Shown here: positions 1 to 10,453 of the stretch, piece by piece
How positions within the stretch are numbered: position 1 is the first letter of the stretch
How the letters are laid out: each line of letters starts with the position of its first letter
DNA from: Rallus limicola
Taxonomy: Eukaryota > Chordata > Aves > Gruiformes > Rallidae
DNA length: 64,000 nucleotides
Reading direction: 5' to 3'
NCBI GenBank assembly: GCA_022605955.1
Contig: JAKCOZ010000100.1
Location: 901,616 to 965,615 of the forward strand
Position numbers and translations under genes: made by a program
Notes under the pieces: generated by a model
Told to the model about the DNA's origin: nothing
What the model saw: the letters and a program-made list of their open reading frames with translations, nothing else
The model's database searches: none

Positions 1-420
1 AGAGGAGGCTGAGGGGAGACCTTATCACTGCCTACAGTGACCTCACAAGAGGGTGCAGAGAGGTGGGCGCTGGTCTCTTCAGCCAGGGGCCAGGAGCTGG
101 GACAAGGGGCAATGGGCTCAAGCTGCCCCAGGGCAGGGTCAGCTCAGCTGGTCAGTTCTTCCATGGAGTTGTGGGGCTGTGGAACAGGTGCCTGGAACAG
201 GGTCAGGGCCTGGAACAGGCCTGAATAGGGGCCTAGAACAGGGTCAGGGCCTGAGACAGGGTCAGGGCCTGGCACAGGCTGCCCAGGGAGGGGGCTGAGT
301 CCCCACCCCTGGGTGTGTTTAACAGACAGGGAGATGAGGTGCTCAGGGATCTGGTTTAGCACAGGACAGGAATGGTTGGACTTGATGATCTTAAAGGTCT
401 TTTCCAACCTTGTGATTCTG
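1..420 (+). mobile_element. CR1 LINE, type A, 3' part (cut by window edge)
   Basis: Matches the type A copies at 14.7-15.6 kb and 48.8-49.5 kb: the GGGGAGACC block, 'tggtctcttcagccaggggc', and the end 'gatcttaaaggtcttttcc' followed by 'gtgattctg'. The 5' side runs off the window. It carries an internal tandem expansion of an 18-bp unit at about 179-280. It contains only ORF2 tail and 3' UTR, with no catalytic domain. Confidence 0.92.
179..280 (+). repeat. Tandem expansion of an 18-bp unit inside CR1 type A
   Basis: Units resemble 'tggaacagggtcagggcc', with diverged members such as tggaacaggcctgaatag and tgagacagggtcagggcc, and run into the normal CR1 'tggcacaggctgcccag'. The array is shared in a shorter form by the copy at 48.8-49.5 kb and absent from the copy at 14.7-15.6 kb. 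Confidence 0.8.
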
Positions 421-774
421 TCTGAAGGAATAGGCAGTGGGTTTCAACTGGGAAGAAAGGGTGAGTTTTTAAACAGCTCCTCATGCAATGGAAGGGCAAC
501 TCAGTCCAGGGTGGACTCTGAAGAGTCCTGGAGCACCATCTTAGCTGGGACATCCACCAGTGACTATTAAACAGGATGTTTCAGATGCATCCAAGATCTT
601 GTTTCAGTGCTGAGCCAGATCACAGGGGATGTCCTGCCCAAGATTTGTGTCCTCCAACAGCAGCTCCCCTTGTTCAGTTGTAGACCTCACTCAGTGGCTG
701 TAGTGGACACTATGGCAACCACAGCAGAGGCAGTGAATCTGCCTGTGATCTACAAAGGACCTTGCTTGGGACCC
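421..774. other. Unique sequence, no gene recognised
   Basis: About 350 bp between two CR1 copies. I see no splice-flanked exon, no long frame with protein-like composition and no known repeat. The 3' edge may include a degraded start of the old CR1 that follows. Confidence 0.55.
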
Positions 775-1069
775 TGAAGGAAAATGTCTCTTTGCAAGTA
801 GCAAGCAACAGGACAAGAGGAAACAGCCTCAGATTGTGTCAGGGGAGGTTTCAATTGGATATTAGGGAAAAAATTCTTCATCAAGCAGGTTTTGAAGTAT
901 TGGAACAGTCCTCCCAGGGAAGTGGGGGAGTGACCATCCCTGGAGGCATTTAAAACATGCATAGATATGGTGCTTGGGGACATGGTTTAATGGTAGACTT
1001 GGCAGTGTTAGGTTTCAGGTTGGACTCAATAATCTCAAAGGTCTTTTCCCACCTAAATGGTTCTATGAT
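775..1069 (+). mobile_element. Older, diverged CR1 LINE 3' end
   Basis: The order of CR1 landmarks is intact: acaggacaagaggaaacagcc, 'tcaggggaggtttcaattgg', a 'tggaacagtcctcccaggga' block, 'atccctggaggcatttaaaa', 'ttggactcaataatctcaaa', 'ggtcttttcccacctaaatg' and 'gttctatgatt'. It is more diverged than types A-C and is probably an older insertion. Its 5' limit is uncertain. Confidence 0.85.
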
Positions 1070-1377
1070 TTGGACAGAAAACATGTTATCCACAAAGTCT
1101 GGCCTTGGGAAACAGTTGGCAGGATATTTGGTCCACTCTCAACCTGAGAGCAATGGAAATGGAAACTCCTTCAGCCCCAAGGGCAAGGAAGAAACATCCC
1201 ACTGCTGTCCAGTGCTTTGATCTGCAGACTGAAGGACTCTGATGTAGCATTATGATTACTTACAAGGGCATAAAAAGTGAGGGAGAAGTGAAGTCAGGGG
1301 CAAGTGAACTGTAGGAAAGCTGGTATTTCTACATGCAAGCTCCCATTCTCTTGATGAGGGAACAGCATCCATCCTCA
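1070..1377. other. Unique sequence, no gene recognised
   Basis: About 300 bp of ordinary non-repetitive sequence. I see no exon, RNA gene or repeat structure. Confidence 0.5.
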
Positions 1378-2263
1378 GCAAGGACCTGCTGATCCAAAGC
1401 TGGGAGGAGTGGCTGATGCACAGGGCACTGAGCTGCCATCCAGAGAGACCTGGCCAGGCTGGAGAGCTGGGCAGGGAGAAACCAGATGGGGTTCAACAAA
1501 AGCAAGTGGAGAGTCTGGCACCTGGGAAGGAAGAACTGCTGGAATCAGGACAGGCTGGGGGTGACCTGCTGGAGAGGAGCTCTGTGGAGAAGGACCTGGG
1601 GGTCCTGCTGGGTGACAGGGTGGCCATGAGCCAGCTGTGTGCCCTGGGGGCTGAGAGAGCCCATGGCATCCTGGGGGGCATCAGGAGGAGGGTGGGCAGC
1701 AGGTCCCAGGAGGGGATCCTCACCCTCTGCTCTGCCCTGCTCAGGCCCCAGCTGGAGTGTTGTGTCCAGTGCTGGGCTCCCTGGGATAGAAAAGACAGGG
1801 ATCTCCTGGAGAGAGTCCAGAGGAGGCTCTGGAGATGCTGAAGGGCCTGGAGCATCTCCCCTGTGAGGAAAGGCTGAGGGAGCTGGGGCTGTTCAGCCTG
1901 GAGAGAAGCAGCCTGAGAGGGGATCTGATCAATGGGGATCAATAGCTGAAGGGTGGGACACAGGGGGACATGGGCAGCCCCTTCTCAGTGTCTGTGGGGA
2001 CAGGACAAGGGGTGATGGCCTCAAGTTGGAGCACAGGGAGTTCCACACCAACATGGGGAAGAACTTCTTCCCAGTGAGGGTGAGGGAGCCCTGGGCCAGG
2101 CTGCCCAGGGGGGTGTGGAGTCTCCTTCTCTGGAGAGATTCCAGCCCCATCTGGATGCCTCCCTGTGTGCCCTGTCCTAGGGACCCTGCTTTGGCAGGGG
2201 GGTTGGACCTGATGATCTCTGGAGGCCCCTTCCAACCCCTGTGATTCAGTGATTCTGTGATTC
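1378..2263 (+). mobile_element. CR1 LINE, type B
   Basis: One of the longest B copies. It starts in the ORF2 region downstream of the RT active site ('gaccatg'-type linker, 'gagaaggacctgggggtcct') and ends 'ttccaacccctgtgattcag' plus octamers. The ORF2-like frame from 1416 stops at 1841 because of the one-base loss shared with seven other B copies (aggaggctctgg instead of the aggagggct-type sequence). The minus-strand open frames over the same DNA are shadows. Confidence 0.95.
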
Positions 2264-3759
2264 CCAACTCTGGACCTGAGCCATTTCTGGGCACAGCCTG
2301 ACTTGCTTAACCCAGGACCCCACCTGAGAGCCTCCCAATTACTTTTTGGAAGGAGATACACTTCTTCAGCTGTGATACCTGTCCTGCCCCCTCATTTACC
2401 CAGATAAATGTATGCTCAGTTAATGCTGTGAGTATTAAATAAACTCCCTGCCTAGCCTGCCTGCCTCTCCCTCCCTCCCTGCTCTTTAGGTGCCATCAAT
2501 CTGCAGGATTATTGAGCCCAGTTTTGAAGTTAGTGGCGTGTTGAAAATGCTCTGGTCTTCCCTTTATCACTTTCAGATCAGCTCATTGGATGGGAATCCA
2601 TCAGGGAAAGTAATGGGAGAGACTGTGCTGATATATGGCTCTGCTGTTACTGGATCAATTGGGCTCTCTCCTTCCCTCCAGCTTGGGGGGGTGCTGTGAA
2701 GGTCTGGAGCTGGTGCTACTTGATTCCCATTCCCTTAAAGCAGCAGATTAATCAACTCTTCCCATTCCTACAAGGATTTTTGGTTTTGTCCTGGCATTTG
2801 CTGGAGATGCTCTGGGTGGGATAAAATACCAGCTGGGTCAGAGAAGAAGGTCAAGGGCTGAATTCCTCATGGGACCTCAGCCACTTCCTGACATTCATCC
2901 CATTTAGAATTTGGGTGGATTTAGGGAGGCAGGCAGCAGCCAGAAGCTGGATGTTGTGCTTTAAAACCTTCACATCCTGAAATGCAGCTAGAGTGGAGCT
3001 CAGCTGGTGCTGAGGTGGCACATCCATCACCAGGGCCCAGAGTCAGGACCCAGAGCTGGTGGTTTTGAGCTGTTTTTTCCACTTGGGCATCAACAACCAC
3101 CCTCTCCCCAGTCCGTGTGTGGATTCAGAGGGAAGAGCACCACCTACTGAGTCTCCCTCACCTCTTTCTTCCCTTTTTTTTTAAAAAAAAACCCCATACA
3201 TTTTATTTCTGCTTGTGTTCTCAGATAGCCTCTGCTTTGCTCTGGGGAAAGTGAGAGCACATTTAACTCTGAGCAACCTTCCTGATCTCTCCAGACATTT
3301 CTGCTTGCATTGTTTTTTGTTTTTTTTTCTTGCTAAGCTGCTTGTGGTAATGAGACTTGCTTTTCCTTGGGATCTTTCTGCTTTCCTGCCTTGGTGAACT
3401 TAACAGCCTCTCCAGCCTGATGCCTCCCCAGATGTGGGAGGGTTTTTCTCTTGGATAAAGTGTGTGGCCGGCCTGGGAAATGAAATCACTTACCTAAGTT
3501 TTGAGTCAAAAATCTAACCCAAAGCTGAATATCCAAGATAATGATGGTTCTGGTTCTAAATATCTTGGAGTTTGACTGATATACCCCAAACAGATGCAGC
3601 AACCTATTTGTCTACATGCATGTGTACTTCTGAGTGTGTGCATATGTAAGAACAACTGCCTGAATATGCTTTAGCTCTGGACAGGGATTTAGGGGATTAG
3701 CTAGACTTTCCTATCTGGGTTCAGTTTCTCACCCTAACACAGTTTTCCCTTTTAATATT
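2264..3759. other. Unique intergenic sequence with simple-repeat patches
   Basis: Contains a C/T-rich simple patch (cctgcctgcctctccctccc) near 2453-2480 and a T10/A10 inverted homopolymer near 3174-3192. The longest frames (about 60-70 codons) look random. I recognise no exon, regulatory site or mobile element. Confidence 0.5.
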
Positions 3760-4145
3760 CACAGAATCACAGAACTGTAGGGGTTGGAAGGGAGCTCCAG
3801 AGATCATCAGGTCCAACCCCCCTGCCAAAGCAGGGTCCCTAGGACAGGGCACACAGGGAGGCATCCAGATGGGGCTGGAATCTCTCCAGAGAAGGAGACT
3901 CCACACCCCCCTGGGCAGCCTGGCCCAGGGCTCCCTCACCCTCACTGGCAAGAAGTTCTTCCCCATGTTGGTGTGGAACTCCCTGTGCTCCAACTTGAGG
4001 CCATCACCCCTTGTCCTGTCCCCACAGACCCTGAGAAGAGGCTGCCCATGTCCCCCTGTGTCCCACCCTTCAGCTATTGATCCCCAGTGATCAGATCCCC
4101 TCTCAGGCTTCTTCTCTCCAGTCTGAACAGCCCCAGTTCTTTCAG
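3760..4145 (-). mobile_element. CR1 LINE, type B, 5'-truncated
   Basis: Reads in reverse: 'cacagaatcacagaactgta' then 'ggggttggaagggagctcca' and 'gatcatcaggtccaaccccc', running back to the 'ttctctccagtctgaacagc' block. It is truncated just past the ctgaacagcc block, so it lacks the region of the shared B frameshift. Confidence 0.94.
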
Positions 4146-4494
4146 TATTGACTAAGTACTTTAAAAAATCCTGGAAAGCAGGCTGAGAGAAACCCAGAGA
4201 AATCTCCTCTGAATGTTTCTTGAGGTTTTTTAGCTGAGAGACTACTCAACTTCTTAGGTGTAAGGCCATGGTCCAGCTTCTGTGTCATTCTTCCAAAGCC
4301 CTTAATTTGCCACCAATGCAAAATGGGATGAAACATGAAACACCCTGTTGTTATTTCTGCCTGCTTTGTTCATTTGCACTGTGACAGGGTGTTTGTCAGG
4401 GTTTCTCCCAGGGGGTGGCACAGGCTATTTTGCAATGATTTACAAACCATGGGCCCTCAGTCACTGAGTCACTTCACCTGCCTCCAACCCACTT
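4146..4494. other. Unique sequence, no gene recognised
   Basis: About 350 bp of AT-moderate sequence between a B and a C copy, with no recognisable feature. Confidence 0.5.
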
Positions 4495-4637
4495 CATAGA
4501 ATCTCAGCCTGGTCTGGGTTGGAAGGGACCCCAAGGATCACAGAGCTCCAACCCCCCTGACACAGGCAGGGACACCAACCTCCAGGCCTGGAGCTACACA
4601 AGGTTGCCCAGGGCCCCAGCCAACCTGGCCTTGAATT
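4495..4637 (-). mobile_element. CR1 LINE, type C, 3'-end fragment
   Basis: Begins 'catagaatctcagcctggtc' and continues through 'ccccctgacacaggcaggga' and 'ctacacaaggttgcccaggg' to 'ccaacctggccttgaa'. Only the last 140 bp of the element is present. Confidence 0.93.
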
Positions 4638-4891
4638 GTCTGCAGTCTAGGCACTGTGGATACCACTAGCAAGAAGAAGTAGGTGACAGAGAGGTGGGAG
4701 TGAGGGGAAGCAGCTCCTTGTCAGACAGCCTTCCCTGCTTTCTCCTACTTGTCCTGTGTGAAACTGAGGGGCACCAGATCTTTGCATTGAGGAAAAAGCC
4801 CTGTAGCATCCTTGAGGGTCAAATCTGGCTGGCTTGGCAATGCCAAGGGCTGGATCCATCCTCAGACTTCAGCTCTTAATACTGCTCTGAC
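4638..4891. other. Unique sequence between CR1 fragments
   Basis: About 250 bp with no recognisable gene or repeat. Confidence 0.45.
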
Positions 4892-5322
4892 AAGGCCAGG
4901 TTGGCTGGGGCCCTGGGCAACCTTGTGTAGCTCCAGGCCTGGAGGTTGGTGTCCCTGCCTGTGTCAGGGGGGTTGGAGCTCTCTGATCCTTGGGGTCCCT
5001 TCCAACCCAGACCAGTCTGGGATTCTATGATAACCCAATTTTTTAAAGAAAATGAATCCTCAATGCCCATTTTCAGACCAATTTCACCAGTAGGGGGAAA
5101 TTCTTTGCAGAGAGAGTGGTGAGGGGCTGGAACAGGCTGCCCAGAGAGGGGGTGGATGCCCCATCCCTGGAGATGTTGAAGGCCAGGTTGGCTGGGGCCC
5201 TGGGCAACCTTGTGTAGCTGCAGGCCTGGAGGTTGGTGTCCCTGCCTGTGTCAGGGGGGTTGGAGCTCTCTGATCCTTGGGGTCCCTTCCAACCCAGACC
5301 AGTCTGGGATTCTATGATCCTA
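4892..5322 (+). mobile_element. Composite: CR1 C end, 60-bp linker, CR1 C end
   Basis: Two C-type 3' ends in the same orientation (4892-5031 and 5092-5322) flank a 60-bp non-CR1 linker (5032-5091). The same arrangement, with identical internal junctions, occurs inverted at 27197-27585. By eye the linkers differ at 2 of 60 positions. The outer 3' limit is a CR1 terminus and the outer 5' limit differs between the two sites. This is what retrotransposition of one read-through transcript would give. Confidence 0.88.
5032..5091 (+). other. Non-CR1 linker inside the composite
   Basis: AT-rich unique sequence starting aacccaattttttaaag and ending 'ccaatttcaccagt'. It follows directly on the terminal gattctatgat of the first CR1 and precedes 'agggggaaattctttgcaga' of the second. 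Its only other occurrence that I find in the window is the reverse complement at 27415-27474. Confidence 0.85.
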
Positions 5323-5825
5323 TGGGCATTTCACCTCCCATGGGTGACCCCGTCCCAGAAAGGTGTCAGAACTTCCCCGTGCCCCTCTCACCCCTGCAAC
5401 ATCCTTTGTGCAAGGAGAGAGGGAGTCAGCCTACCACCCTGGGTGAAGGGAAAATGAGGACCCACTAAGAAAAGGCTCAGCAATTCTAGGAAGGTTAGAG
5501 AGAAGACCATGCAAGAGCAGATAAAGGAAGATAGAGAAGGACATGGGTTCTCCACAGTGAAGCTCAGCATGCCCTCAGGTCTGGGGGCTGCTGAAATGTC
5601 TTCTGCCAATAACCCACCAACCTTGTGTGCACCCACAACAGCATATGGCACCCTGCAAACTGGGCATCAGACCAAAGAATAGGGGGTAAATGCAGCTGGG
5701 AAAATGAGGCTGGAGAAACCTGGCTTCAGAGGCACCTCTCGAGCCTTTGGCAAGAAGCTAACCAGCCACCTTGGGTAGGAGCTTGAGATTCTGTAGTAAA
5801 CATCAAATGCCAAGAAAAAGTGGCC
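5323..5825. other. Unique sequence, no gene recognised
   Basis: About 500 bp with no convincing exon or repeat. The 74-87-codon frames on both strands are short, have random-looking composition and match nothing I know. Confidence 0.5.
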
Positions 5826-5990
5826 TGTGAGGAAGGGCTGGGAAGACATAAGATTGTTTAGTCCAGAGACTGAAGTGAGATGGGATAACAGCCTGCAATT
5901 ATGTAAAAGGCTGCTGCAAGAAGGGGAGGGACACATGTTTCCCTGTGGATAGGACAAGTAATAAGGAGCTTAAAAGCCAGCAAAGGAGAT
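5826..5990 (+). mobile_element. Ancient CR1 LINE fragment
   Basis: Collinear with the CR1 ORF2 tail: gattgtttagtccagaga, then 'cagcctgcaattatgtaaaa', 'ggctgctgcaagaaggggag', 'ggataggacaagtaataagg' and 'agcaaaggagatttag'. It is strongly diverged from the other CR1s here, so an old insertion. The downstream continuation to about 6180 is possible but too weak to claim. Confidence 0.65.
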
Positions 5991-6250
5991 TTAGAGCTAT
6001 AGGGATAGAGAAGGGCTGGGATTAATTGCTGGGAGGAGGTGGGGGGCAGGGTGGTATCACCAGTGCTAGAGGTTTGGAGGACAAACGTGTCAAGAAGGGC
6101 TTAAAGAGAGTGGATCTTGCCATGAGACAGAGGATAGGAAAGATAAACATCCACCTGGATGTCTTTTCCAGCTTTATGACTGACCCACAAGGTAATGTGA
6201 GTGAGAGCTGGGATATCTACAGTCGGTTGGTGGGTTTGACAATATCAGGG
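5991..6250. other. Unique or degraded sequence
   Basis: May contain decayed 3' sequence of the preceding ancient CR1. No clear CR1 terminus is visible and there is no gene. Confidence 0.4.
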
Positions 6251-6766
6251 ATTCACAGGATCACAGAGTCATAGGGGTTGGAAGGGACCTCCAGAGATCA
6301 TCAGGTCCAACCCCCCTGCCAAAGCAGGGTCCCTAGGACAGGGCACACAGGGAGGCATCCAGATGGGGCTGGAATCTCTCCAGAGAAGGAGACTCCACAT
6401 CCCCCTGGGCAGCCTGGCCCAGGGCTCCCTCACCCTCACTGGGAAGAAGTTCTTCCCCATGTTGGTGTGGAACTTCCTATACTCTAACTTATGTCCATCG
6501 CCCCTTGTCCTGTCCCCACAGACACTGAGAAGGGGCTGCCCATGTCCCCCTGTGTCCCACCCTTCAGCTATTGATCCCCATTGATCAGATCCCCTCTCAG
6601 GCTGCTTCTCTCCAGGCTGAACAGTCCCAGCTCCCTCAGCCTTTCCTCCCAGGGGAGATGCTCCAGGCCCTTCAGCATCTCCAGAGCCTCCTCTGGACTC
6701 TCTCCAGGAGATCCCTGTCTTTTCTATCCCAGGGAGCCCAGCACTGGACACAACACTCCAGGTGGG
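6251..6766 (-). mobile_element. CR1 LINE, type B
   Basis: Reverse-oriented copy starting 'attcacaggatcacagagtc' and ending at 'acaacactccaggtgggact'. It carries the B-specific frame-breaking deletion (sense 'gaggaggctctggagatgct', stop at 6674-6672). The 160-codon plus/minus open frames over it are artefactual. Confidence 0.94.
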
Positions 6767-7129
6767 ACTCCCCCATCATGCTCATACTCATATCTTGCTG
6801 TAAGCTCCATTGTCTCCAGTGCCATGCCTCTCTATCAGGCCATCATTTTGCTCAGGATCACAGGTGATGTGGCAACATGTGCTTGTGGGTGCTGCATCTC
6901 AACCTCTATCTCCACCTCTCCCATGCTTCCACCTTGACCTGGGAACTGGAGATGACTTTTTGGTTGGAGAGCACCCAGCCAAGCAGCTGTGATCCCATCA
7001 CCCCAAATGTGCTGACCCGGGCAGAAGTGAAGAAATCAAACTAAAAACTTGAGAAAGCTCCTGCTTCCAGTAATTCCCAGGGGAGAGGTGTCAGCCATGA
7101 TTTCTGGAAGCCACAGGCAGCAGAAAGCA
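6767..7129. other. Unique sequence, no gene recognised
   Basis: About 360 bp, CT-rich in its first half, with no recognisable gene or repeat. Confidence 0.45.
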
Positions 7130-7560
7130 GGGGACTGCTGGCAGCACTAATGAAGTTACTGCCATCCACCGATTAGGTTAGGAGATCCTCCGGGACTGGC
7201 CTGCGAGGTGATGGACTGAAAGCAGAACGGGAACTAAATTGCATTTCATTTCAATTTGGCCATAAATTTGATGATTTCGTCAGATAAGGAGTAAAGGGGG
7301 AAGGGAGGAGGAGGAGGAGGAGGGGGAAGAAGAGGAGAGGGAGGGCCCTCTGCCTTCAGCGTGGCCGGGGCAGGGAGGGAGCTGGGGAGAGAGAGCAGGA
7401 CACAAGAAATTACACTGTTCTAGTTTGTACCATTGTAGATTATTAATCAGAAGTGTCAAAGGCTTTATGGATAGGATGTATATCACCTGCTTTCTATAGA
7501 CTATTCACTGAAGTAATAAGGGCTGGGAATATAGGTTATTGAACTGCCCTGGGATTTATG
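7130..7560. other. Candidate conserved non-coding element
   Basis: Repeat-free stretch unlike its surroundings: moderate AT, retained CpGs (ccaccgatt, tcctccgggact, gatttcgtcag) and a run of homeodomain-, SOX- or TCF-like short motifs (attgcatttcatttc, 'gattattaatcag', tgtcaaaggcttta). A GGA-rich patch interrupts it at about 7300-7345. The call rests only on sequence texture and no alignment was possible. Confidence 0.35.
7303..7345. repeat. GGA/GAA-rich simple repeat
   Basis: Purine-only tract made mainly of ggagga units, followed by gaagaggagaggg. Confidence 0.75.
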
Positions 7561-7910
7561 GGAGAGGACGCGGTGGGTGAAGAGAGGAGATGGGCCATTG
7601 TTCCCACTTCCATGGGATGCTCCTCTTGGCAGCAGTGGTTTGTGTCCCCTGAGTCATCTGCAGAAAGCACGTAAAGGAGATGTGTCAGAAGGGCTTGCGA
7701 TACTGTCAGGCTGCAGCAAGGGTTGCAAGCTGTAGAGCACGAGGCCCTGGGACTTCCCAGTTCTCACCACCTCCACTCTGATGCAGGAAAACCTCAGCCT
7801 CCAGGCAAAGCAGAACCCTTTTGTAGAGAGGCCCCTCAAGAATGATGGTGGGACAGATTCAAACATGATTCCATCACTGCAGCCTAATACTGCAAACCTT
7901 AATGAAATCC
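7561..7910. other. Unique sequence, no gene recognised
   Basis: About 350 bp up to the next CR1. No exon, RNA gene or repeat seen. Confidence 0.45.
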
Positions 7911-8940
7911 CACAGAATCACAGAGTGATAGGAGTTGGAAGGGAACTCTAGAGACCATCTAGTCCAGCCCCATGCTAGAGCAGCATCACCTCGAGCAGAC
8001 TGCACAGGACAGCATCCAGGTGGGTTTTATATATGTCCAGAGATGGAGACTCCACAACCTCTCTGGGCAACAGCAGCCTGTCCCAGGGCTCTGCCACTCT
8101 CACAGTAAACTTCTTCCTCACGTTTAGGTGGAACTTTGTGCCCATCACCTCCTGTCCTGTCACTGGGCACCACTGAAAAAAGACTGACCCTATCCTCCTG
8201 ACCCCCCCACCTCTCAAGTATTTATCACCCCTCTGTCTTCTTTTCTCTAGGCTAAAAACTCCCAAGTCTCCCAGCCTCTCTTTGTAAGAGGGATGTTATG
8301 GTCTCCTCATCACCTCTGTAGCTCTTTTTTGTACCCTCTCCAGCAGTTCCTTCATGAACTGAGGAGCCCAGAACTGCCCACAATATTCCCAATGAGGCTT
8401 CACCAAGGCAGAGTAGAGGGGGAGGAGAACCTCCTTCCACCTGCTAACCACACTTTTCTTGATACAGCCCAGGATGCCGTTGGCTTTCTTGGCCCAAGGG
8501 CACATTGCTGGTTCATGGCCAGCCTGCTGTCCACCAGGACTCCCAGGTCTATTTTCCACAGAGTTGCTTCCCAGCAGGTCAGCCCCTAACCTGTACTGGT
8601 GCCTGGGGTTATTCCTCCCAAGGTGCAGAACCTTGTTGAACTTCATAAGATCACTCTCTTGCCACAGTCTCCAGCCTGTCCAGATCTCTCTGGATGGTAG
8701 CACAGCATACCAGTGTGTCAGCCACTCCTCCCAGTTTTGCATCACCAGCAACCTCGCTGAGGGTAGGCTCTATCCCTTCATCCAAGTCACTGATGAATAT
8801 ATTGAACAGGGCTGGATGCAGGACTGACCCCTGAGGAACACCACTTGTTACAGGCCTCCAACTGGACTGAGTGCTGCTGATCACAACCCTCTGAGCTCTG
8901 TCTTTCAGCTAATTTTCAGTTCACCCCACTGTCCATTCAT
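7911..8940 (-). mobile_element. CR1 LINE with ORF2 reverse transcriptase remnant
   Basis: The longest CR1 copy in the window. Its 3' end is at 7911 ('cacagaatcacagagtgata') and its 5' truncation lies at about 8940, inside the reverse transcriptase. The end sequence ('agaccatctagtccagcccc') differs from types A-C, and it is moderately diverged with several frameshifts. It abuts the 5' end of the plus-strand C copy starting at 8961, so the two lie 5' to 5'. Confidence 0.93.
7990..8905 (-). pseudogene. CR1 ORF2 remnant: RT palm to C-terminal tail
   Basis: ORF2 of CR1 encodes an endonuclease and reverse transcriptase that copies the element's RNA at a nicked chromosomal target. Only the C-terminal third is left. 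Around 8651-8884 (minus) the frame holds the RT motif B region SGVPQGSV, then [12 protein letters not shown], then the active-site segment, which reads VAGD instead of the expected FADD (the Gly codon lies near 8744-8749), then QRDLDRLE. A second frame (8296-8751) continues with [25 protein letters not shown] and ELLERVQKRAT. A third (7975-8265) contains FSLEKRR and [11 protein letters not shown]. At least two frameshifts and the active-site change make it non-functional. Confidence 0.85.
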
Positions 8941-8960
8941 CTAACCCACACTTATTGTGA

Positions 8961-9734
8961 TTTAACACTGGGAAGTGTGAGGTGTTGCACTTGGGCTGGA
9001 GGAATCCCAGAGATATTTAGAGACTGGGAGAAGAGCTCCTGGAGAGCAGCCCTGCTGAGAAGGACCTGGGTGTCATGGTGGGTGAGAAACTCCACAGGAG
9101 CCAGCAGTGGCTCTTGCAGCTGGGAAGGGTGATGGGATCCTGGGCTCCATCAGCAGAGGGGTGGCAGCAGGGACAGGAAGGGGATTGTCCCTCTCTGCTC
9201 TGCCCTCAGGAGGCCCCAGCTGGAGTCCTGTGTCCAGAGCTGGGGCCCCAACACAAGAAAGATGGGGAACTGTTGGAGAGGGGTCAGAGGAGCCATGAAG
9301 ATGCTCAGAGGGCTGGAGCAGCTCCCCTATGGAGAGAGGCTGAGGGAGCTGGGCTGGGTCAGCCTGGAGAAGAGAAGGCTGTGGGGGGACCTCATTGCAG
9401 CCTGCCAGTCCCTGAAGGGAGCAGAGGAACAGGAGGGGAATCAGCTTGTTCAAAGGGCAGAGCCTGGCAGGACAAGGGGGCTGGAGTGAAGCTGGAGGAG
9501 GGAAGGGTTAGAGGAGATCTGAGGGGGAAGTTCTTTGCAGAGAGAGTGGTGAGGCGCTGGAACAGGCTGCCCAGAGAGGGGGTGGATGCCCCATCCCTGG
9601 AGGTGTTGAAGGCCAGGTTGGCTGGGGCCCTGGGCAACCTTGTGTAGCTCCAGGCCTGGAGGTTGGTGTCCCTGCCCTGCCAAGGGACCTTGGGGTCCTT
9701 TCCAACCCATGCCATTCTATGATTCCATGATTCC
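8961..9734 (+). mobile_element. CR1 LINE, type C (longest C copy)
   Basis: Starts in ORF2 at 'ggaagtgtgaggtgttgcac' and ends 'ccaacccatgccattctatg' plus octamers. The tail frame running 9075-9647 and the overlapping frame 9262-9489 together cover the ORF2 C terminus but are out of register, as in the other C copies (frame change near 9240-9290). The expected ORF2 stop after GNLV is at about 9645-9647. Confidence 0.95.
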
Positions 9735-10325
9735 AGTTTACAGGCACCATGTGATGGTAGGCCCCAGCAAACATCCCAGTTTTTTTTTCCCAGGGATGAG
9801 AAACATCATAATGGCAGTATTACCCTGGGACACCGGATCGGCTCACAGCCTTGATGTCAGTGACATCTTGTCACACTCACATTGCATGATATCTCAGAGT
9901 GGTGTCATGGCTGGATAACATCGGCCTTTTACAGCGTAGATCAATACCTGCATTGAAGGGAAATGCTGTACTACATTCACTTAACATGCTGATGCCTCCA
10001 CAGTGGAATGATCCAGTCTCTGATGTGCTGAAATGTCCTTTCTGGTTATTAAGATCTTGGTGCAATGTGCCATTTTTAGGCCAAAGTTATGATATCTCCT
10101 GTCAGCATCATTGTTTCCTTTTGACAACAGTGACATGCTAGCTGGGTGTCTTAAGGCTTCTGTCCCAAACTGGTGGCATCCTTGCATGATTCACTAAGGT
10201 TTCAGTCTTCTATTTTGTTCACAACTGGATGAAGGACTGGTGCTTAAGGATAAGATGAGAAGCAGTCTTGGTGGGACATCTGGCCATGGCATAATTTGTG
10301 GTAAAATCATGGTGTGGTTTATGGA
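9735..10325. other. Unique sequence, no gene recognised
   Basis: About 590 bp. Frames of 62-80 codons on both strands have no protein-like features. No repeat seen. Confidence 0.5.
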
Positions 10326-10453
10326 TTCATAGAATCTTTATGGTTGGAAAAGACCACTTAAGATCATCAAGTCAAACCATCTGTCCAATGCCACCATGTC
10401 AACCACACCATGTCCTGGAGTGCCACATCTCCATGTTTTTTTAACACCTCCAG
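10326..10453 (-). mobile_element. Old classical CR1 3'-end fragment
   Basis: 'ttcatagaatctttatggtt', 'ggaaaagaccacttaagatc' and 'aaccatctgtccaatgccac' match the classical CR1 terminus in reverse, with the internal 'accatgtcctggagtgccac' block. It ends near 'taacacctccag'. Confidence 0.87.

Noticed and set aside
179..280. 18-bp array as an independent minisatellite
   Set aside because: The same array sits at the same position in another type A CR1, so it is part of the element and not a local minisatellite.
4892..5322. Two unrelated neighbouring CR1 insertions
   Set aside because: The identical junctions and linker at 27.2-27.6 kb make independent insertion implausible, so it is reported as a composite.
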